Shown in pieces: positions 5,010 to 7,137 of a DNA stretch of 7,137 bases (the stretch's first letter is position 1; the number at the start of each line of letters is the position of its first letter). The DNA comes from Gammaproteobacteria bacterium. GTDB lineage: Bacteria > Pseudomonadota > Gammaproteobacteria > UBA6429 > Thiohalophilaceae. The notes under the pieces were generated by a model. The model had not been told where the DNA came from, ran no database searches, and saw nothing but the letters and a program-made list of their open reading frames with translations. The stretch covers positions 1 through 7,137 of the forward strand of contig DRJN01000232.1 in assembly GCA_011052165.1 (NCBI GenBank), written 5' to 3'. The position numbers were made by a program, and so were the translations under genes.

Positions 5010-5759
5010 CTACCAACCCCCACTGGCCCCACCGCCGGAGAAGCCTCCACCACCACCACCGGAAAAGCCTCCACCACCACCGCCAAAACCGCCACGTCCT
5101 CCACCCATGAGGCCACCCAAAAGCATTCCGCCTAAAAGTGCGGTGCCAACACCGCCCCTTCTTCGCCCTCGTCCAAAGAGCATGGGGGCAATCAAAAAGA
5201 AGCCCAGAAAAAGCAGGAAGCCCAGATTCCCTCCCCCGCGTTTCGCTCTGCGCATTCGGGGAACAGGGATGTTTTCCAATTTTCCGCCAACACTTTCAGC
5301 AATCATGCCCAACCCAACCAGCACACCGGCGCTGGTTTGGCCCTGTTTGAAAAAGGGAATAATGCCCGTGCGGATGATGCGTCCCGCCAGCGCATCCGGA
5401 AGATCGCCCTCAAGACCGCGCCCCACCTCAATACGAACTTTACGATCCTGGGTGGCCACCAACAGGAGCACGCCGTTGTCCTTGCCCTTTGCGCCCAGTT
5501 TCCATGCATCGACGACCTTAATGGAATAACTCTCAATGGTTTCGTCTTCGAGCTTCGGCACCACAAGAACCTGAAGCTGAGGCCCGTATTTGCGCTGAAA
5601 CTGCAACAGACTGGCAGCGATTTTCGCCTGGTCGGAGCGGCTTAACACCCCGGCAAGATCGACCACCGGGCCGGTAAGCTTTGGGACGTCGAGAGAAAAT
5701 ACCGGGCTTGCCCACAAAGAGCCTAGCAAACTCAGTAGCAGCAATGCTCTGGTGACCAT
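5010..5759 (-). CDS. Secreted TPM-domain protein with Gly-rich tail (YgcG/COG1512-like)
   Basis: This 249-residue protein has a signal peptide (residues 1 to about 23: TRALLLLSLLGSLWASPVFS), an extracytoplasmic TPM domain (about 24-165) and a membrane anchor (GFLLFLGFFLIAPMLF, about 180-195). Landmarks in the TPM domain are GPVVDLAGVLS, YGPQLQVLVVPKL, DNGVLLLVATQDRKVRIEVGRGLEGDLPD, and the IIPFFKQGQTSAGVLVGL helix. An Arg/Gly segment follows, and then a glycine-rich tail with FSGGGGGGF and a terminal GASGGW, a family hallmark. The start is ATG 5759, overlapping the lemA stop by one base (TGATG) with GGAG 5 nt upstream; a TTG at 5762 would only add one residue. It presumably works with LemA and the membrane TPM protein at the envelope; the pathway is not established. 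Complete. Confidence 0.9.
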   Translation of the reverse strand: MVTRALLLLSLLGSLWASPVFSLDVPKLTGPVVDLAGVLSRSDQAKIAASLLQFQRKYGPQLQVLVVPKLEDETIESYSIKVVDAWKLGAKGKDNGVLLLVATQDRKVRIEVGRGLEGDLPDALAGRIIRTGIIPFFKQGQTSAGVLVGLGMIAESVGGKLENIPVPRMRRAKRGGGNLGFLLFLGFFLIAPMLFGRGRRRGGVGTALLGGMLLGGLMGGGRGGFGGGGGGFSGGGGGGFSGGGASGGW

Positions 5760-6355
5760 CAAAACTCCACGACGGGGACTTGTTTGACCGCAGCCTCGTC
5801 ATCGACACTGAACTGAGGCTTCTTCTCGTGCTTCAGGAACAATGAATTGAACCATGACGTGGGCGGCACGGTGACCAGATTATTGAACCCCTTGATGGAC
5901 TGAATGTAGCGATGCCTGGCAACGGTAATCCGGTTTTCAGTGCCCTCTAGTTGCACCTGGAGGTCGCGAAAGTTTTGGTTGGCCTTGAGATCGGGATAGC
6001 GCTCGACAACCACCATCAGGCGGGACAGGGCCGATCCCAGCCCGGCCTGCGCCTGCGAAAACTTACGCATTGTCTCGGGCGTCAGTTGGTCGGTACTGAC
6101 CTGTGTCTGTGTTGCCTTGGCGCGAGCTTCCACCACTGCCGTGAGCGTGTCTTTTTCATGCGAGGCGGAACCCTTCACGATATTGACGAGATTGGGAATC
6201 AGGTCAGAGCGCCTCTTATATTGGTTGAGCACCTCCGACCATGCTGCTTCAACTTCGTTGAGCGCAGTCGGAATGCTTTGTATTCCACAACCGGACAGGA
6301 TCAACGACAGGATAAGTATGGTGCCAATGCCTACGGGTAATATTGGGTTTTTCAT
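5759..6355 (-). CDS. lemA: LemA-family lipoprotein
   Basis: This 198-residue LemA protein is the first gene of the operon. The N-terminus is a lipoprotein signal: hydrophobic GIGTILILSLILSGC with a lipobox LSGC and the lipidated Cys at 23; residue +2 is Gly, compatible with outer-membrane sorting. The mature part is a helical bundle with the family blocks VEAAWSEVLNQYKRRSDLIPNLVNIVKG (about 35-62), the ERYPDLKANQNFRDLQVQLEGTENRI block (118-143) and RHRYIQSIKGFN (147-158). Length and motifs are complete. LemA proteins are widely found beside TPM-domain genes, but their molecular job is unclear. ATG 6355 lacks a strong Shine-Dalgarno sequence. The stop TGA overlaps the next start. Confidence 0.93.
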   Translation of the reverse strand: MKNPILPVGIGTILILSLILSGCGIQSIPTALNEVEAAWSEVLNQYKRRSDLIPNLVNIVKGSASHEKDTLTAVVEARAKATQTQVSTDQLTPETMRKFSQAQAGLGSALSRLMVVVERYPDLKANQNFRDLQVQLEGTENRITVARHRYIQSIKGFNNLVTVPPTSWFNSLFLKHEKKPQFSVDDEAAVKQVPVVEF

Positions 6356-6385
6356 GCACGCAACTTTAACAGGAATGGGGGGAAA

Positions 6386-6421
6386 GTCATAGTCATATTG
6401 GACCGGTCAAAAACCGGTCAA
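6386..6421 (-). promoter_or_regulatory. Probable lemA operon promoter
   Basis: Read on the minus strand, TTGACC (complement of 6416-6421) and TATGAC (complement of 6392-6397) are 18 nt apart; a second TTGACC lies 11 bases further in (6405-6410). The two TTGACC copies form an ACCGGTCAA direct repeat that also folds as GACCGG/CCGGTC, which might be an operator. The start codon is about 30 nt beyond the -10, a reasonable leader length. Confidence 0.4.
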
Positions 6422-6444
6422 AAAAGGGATCATGTACCCTATTC

Positions 6445-7125
6445 ATGCTTTCTATTGACCCTTTTGTTTTTCTTTACCCTCAGTCTGGGCGGAAGTATTC
6501 TTTTCCTGCTCACATGATAAAGCCGGGTCAGAGAAAAATTGTTTCTAATTATACCAAGAGAACCGTGAAACGTCGTGATGGCCATCACCCCATCATCGAA
6601 ATGCAGTTGGGTCCGATTCGCTTTACCATGGACGCCCGAAACCAGGCGACACACCGTCCATTCAACCACAAGCTCATTATCTGCGAGACGGGGCTATCTC
6701 TCGATGACAATGATCTGCGTATTCAGAAGATTTACAGATGGCTATTCGCTGACAAGCAACGTAATAGTTTGATATTCGATGACGCCCTGCTGGCACTTGA
6801 GGAAGGCCGATCACCGATCTTGCTGACAGAACGCAAAGAACACCTGGAATACTTCGCTGATCGACTGCGTAAATTTACGCGCAATCTGATTGTCCTGCAG
6901 GGAGGTAGAAGTGCAACGCATGATGACAATTTAACACGAGATACCAGGACCTGTATGCAAGTTGACTTGGCGCTAGATTCCAAATATGACCAACCGTTTG
7001 CATTGAAAAATGAACCACTAAAACCGTCACAAGCGTTTGAGGTAAAACATCTGTTCATGGCGGGGATGGGCCAGAGAAGAACGCAATTATCCGGCCTCAT
7101 TGGATCAAACTTCGGTGCAAATTAA
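6445..7125 (+). pseudogene. Superfamily II helicase, internal fragment
   Basis: The 226-codon frame has helicase likeness only at about residues 40-154 (bases 6562-6906): RRDGHHPIIEMQLGPIRF, MDARNQATHRPFNHKLI, NSLIFDDALLALEEGRSPILLTERKEHLEYFADRL and NLIVLQGG. This is the join between the two RecA-like domains of a large DEAD/DEAH-type helicase of the COG1061 type, some relatives of which belong to conflict-system proteins (recalled). Walker A, the DEAD/DEAH box and the C-terminal motifs V and VI are all absent. Residues 1-39, including the formal ATG 6445, and residues 155-226 show no family likeness, so the open frame joins unrelated DNA on both sides. No good ribosome site precedes ATG 6445. 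It is most likely a non-functional relic; residues 155-226 could be another fragment that I cannot name. Confidence 0.7.
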
Positions 7126-7137
7126 CACACCAGGGCC

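Noticed and set aside
5107..5529. Plus-strand frames opposite the Gly-rich TPM gene
   Set aside because: The Pro/Arg-rich products are the antisense of Gly-rich coding sequence.
6401..6426. GACCGG/CCGGTC hairpin next to an A-run as a terminator
   Set aside because: For plus-strand transcripts the stem is followed by A rather than T, and for minus-strand transcripts the T-run precedes the stem; it fits better as part of the lemA promoter region.
1..7137. CRISPR array, tRNA or rRNA genes, transposase
   Set aside because: No regularly spaced repeats, no cloverleaf-like sequence and no transposase motifs were seen on either strand.

Overview
The window looks like a piece of a proteobacterial chromosome, probably beta- or gammaproteobacterial and possibly Nitrosomonas-like. 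This rests on moderate GC, the families present and their sequence style, and no taxonomic marker is present. Bases 1-4280 are an accessory segment packed with toxin-antitoxin (TA) genes and broken TA pieces. Bases 4320-6355 hold an intact three-gene operon, and 6445-7125 holds a helicase fragment.

Left part (1-1100): the 3' end of a ParE-type toxin (ends 236), then an AT-richer unrecognised ORF (273-989) with only a GTG start and no clear ribosome site. Middle (1100-3850): two intact type II TA operons pointing opposite ways. On the minus strand is a toxin-first HigB/HigA-type pair (1974 to 1370), with an AT-rich promoter framed by an 11/12 inverted repeat. On the plus strand is vapBC (2812-3464), with a consensus-like promoter whose -10 is buried in a perfect 12-bp inverted repeat. 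Between and beside them are an internal hipA fragment (2165-2629) and two pieces of one HTH antitoxin family: an N-terminal piece at 2630-2767 and a C-terminal piece at 1214-1351. Two direct copies of a 24-bp sequence (22/24 identical; 1108 and 3822) bracket this 2.7-kb block.

Junction (3465-4320): about 580 bases without a gene, rich in hairpins, then a well preserved inverted repeat (4047-4092) and the first ~27 codons of an AbiEi antitoxin (from 4104). This is cut off at about 4184, where it meets, tail to tail, the CxxC-containing N-terminal half of a small minus-strand protein (start 4319). Both reading frames run on into each other's antisense strand, so both genes look truncated at one recombination point.

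Right part: on the minus strand lemA (lipoprotein), a secreted TPM-domain protein with a Gly-rich tail, and a membrane TPM-domain protein are tightly coupled (1-nt overlap, then stop and start abutting) and probably form one envelope-associated unit. A likely lemA promoter lies at 6386-6421. The remaining plus-strand ORF (6445-7125) carries an internal part of a superfamily II helicase without its ATPase motifs.

Overall this is a TA hot spot and gene graveyard beside a conserved operon. I do not see a convincing wholly new system. The most informative items are the decayed fragments, the operators that outlived their genes, and the bracketing direct repeats.
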